34,705 nucleotides of DNA from NCBI RefSeq assembly GCF_004118635.1, contig NZ_SDGU01000017.1, positions 1-34,705 on the forward strand, read 5' to 3'. Positions 34,023 to 34,705 of this stretch are shown piece by piece. Numbering within the stretch: the stretch's first letter is position 1; every line of letters starts with the position of its first letter. The notes under the pieces were generated by a model. It did not search any database and was not told the DNA's origin. It saw nothing but the letters and a program-made list of their open reading frames with translations. Both the position numbers and the translations under genes were made by a program. This stretch comes from Chlorobaculum sp. 24CR. GTDB lineage: Bacteria; Bacteroidota; Chlorobiia; Chlorobiales; Chlorobiaceae.

Positions 34023-34054
34023 AAAAAAAGCCTCCGCTTGCTGACAGCGGAGGC
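34023..34054 (-). terminator. Intrinsic terminator of the PEP-CTERM gene
   Basis: On the minus strand the stem gcctccgct / agcggaggc (9 bp, loop tgctgac region) is followed by seven T (seven A at 34023-34029 on the plus strand). It sits about 40 bases past the PEP-CTERM stop. Confidence 0.88.
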
Positions 34055-34092
34055 CTTGAAAAGATGACAAACGTCGGTACTTGCCGGAATTA

Positions 34093-34615
34093 TCAAGCCA
34101 CGTTGGTTTTCTTTTTCCTGGCGCCAACGGCCAAGCCAACTGCGCCTATGCCGAGAAGAAGCGCCGTGGACGGTTCAGGAACGGCGGAGATGCTGTAGGT
34201 GCCAACCCAGTTTTCTGTACTACCGTAATAGGGATTAGCAGGGCCCCAAGGAGAGTTTTCTGATGCTACAGCATAATCAGATGGTGCGCCCAATAAAAGC
34301 GGGTCGCCAAAAGCCACTCCTGATGTTGGGGTTACAACGTTGTCTCCTCCTCCATAGTTCAGGATCAGGGTCGCCGGATTAAAAGTATTGACAGCAACCA
34401 CCGGGAACGCGCTTGCAATGTCGAGGCCACCGATTGTGAGGTTGAGATTGCTGATTGATCCAGGTGCGCTGTCGTCCGCGGTGAAGGTTCCCGAGTAGGT
34501 CATCGGGGTTGAAGGGAAGCTCCACGGGTTCGACGCAAAATTTCCCGGCGCAAGAGCGACATTCGTGACGGTTACGTCGATGTTGTAGGTTATGATCGCG
34601 GCATTCGCAGTATAG
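34093..34615 (-). pseudogene. PEP-CTERM surface protein gene interrupted by an IS element
   Basis: The minus-strand frame is open from the IS boundary (about 34615) to the stop at 34093-34095. It encodes about 173 residues starting HYTANAAIITYNIDVTVTNV. The C-terminus has the PEP-CTERM sorting tag: VPEPST, a hydrophobic helix LLLGIGAVGLAVG, and a basic end ARKKK. An exosortase recognises this tag for export and attachment. The mature body is beta-rich and Asn/Gly/Ser-rich. The sequence begins right at the expected signal-peptide cleavage, so the signal peptide and start codon are on the far side of the IS. The in-frame ATG at 34503 is internal. Without the signal peptide the fragment cannot be exported. 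Confidence 0.82.
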
Positions 34616-34705
34616 TGGTCCCCGATTTTCGGACAGCGGTTTAAGGTGGTAACTTGGCTGAAAACAAGGTCAAGTTATGAGCGAGAAGAAACGCAACAAG
34701 TTCAC
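34613..34705 (+). mobile_element. IS3-like insertion sequence, left end
   Basis: Beginning around 34613-34618, the sequence tagtggtccccgattttcgg leads into a transposase start codon about 60 bases later, a typical layout for an IS3-type end. The far end is outside the window, so the inverted repeat and target duplication cannot be checked. Its end and its transposase start differ from those at position 1-240, so the two flanking elements are different IS types. Confidence 0.65.
34677..34705 (+). CDS. Transposase OrfA, first 9 codons
   Basis: An ATG at 34677 preceded by aaggtcaag opens MSEKKRNKF and runs off the window. The basic start resembles OrfA of IS3-family elements (MSEKKRRKYSPEFK-like). 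Too little is present for a firm family call; the IS context supports it. Confidence 0.5.

Overview
The window is a 34.7-kb chromosomal segment of a green sulfur bacterium, most likely a Chlorobaculum species close to C. tepidum. The decisive marker is an intact fmoA gene for the Fenna-Matthews-Olson bacteriochlorophyll a protein. A BshA of the bacillithiol family, an archaeal-type S-adenosylmethionine synthetase, a PEP-CTERM surface protein and many short palindromic repeats agree with this. Most of the segment is ordinary housekeeping chromosome. Mobile-element damage sits at both ends, and eroded accessory islands lie at about 17.3 kb and 27.4-28.8 kb.

Layout. 1-0.75 kb: the 5' end of an IS3-family transposase gene (minus strand) and a decayed relic of a second IS3-type orfB. 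0.75-3.7 kb: fmoA (minus) divergent from lnt (plus). 3.7-5.7 kb: a receiver-less sigma-54 activator and a SPOR-domain envelope protein (minus). 5.7-9.8 kb: ispE (plus); an AzgA-type purine permease followed by a carbon-nitrogen hydrolase (minus); a 2-Cys peroxiredoxin (plus). 10.1-12.5 kb: proS (archaeal/eukaryotic type) and a secreted DUF4412-like protein (minus). 12.6-17.2 kb: a 135-bp inverted-repeat element, a 67-residue membrane protein, prmC, then hrcA-grpE-dnaJ. 17.3-17.5 kb: the C-terminal stub of a NACHT-type NTPase. 17.6-21.1 kb: queC, a CPBP membrane protease overlapping trpA, and a family 2 glycosyltransferase. 21.1-27.3 kb (minus): a SRPBCC protein, a HAD hydrolase coupled to a long zinc-type CDF transporter, archaeal-type metK, and a CorC/HlyC-like CBS protein. 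27.4-28.8 kb: remains of toxin-antitoxin loci. 29-34 kb: bshA, mreB (minus), then hisD-queA. 34.1-34.7 kb: a PEP-CTERM gene cut near its signal peptide by another IS3-type element.

Functional themes: light harvesting (fmoA); envelope biogenesis and shape (lnt, SPOR protein, glycosyltransferase, mreB); redox protection (peroxiredoxin, bshA); the stress chaperone operon hrcA-grpE-dnaJ; tRNA queuosine synthesis (queC and queA, unlinked); amino-acid synthesis (trpA, hisD); and translation (proS, prmC). Three families of palindromic repeats fill most gaps over 200 bp.

I found no rRNA, tRNA, CRISPR array, prophage or complete new defence system. The most unusual items are the eroded toxin-antitoxin region with one intact DUF5615-type toxin, the NACHT stub, the IS-split PEP-CTERM gene, the archaeal-type MetK, and the CDF protein whose tail appears to hold repeated cytosolic domains. 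Family names come from recognised motifs in the translated sequence; no database search was run.
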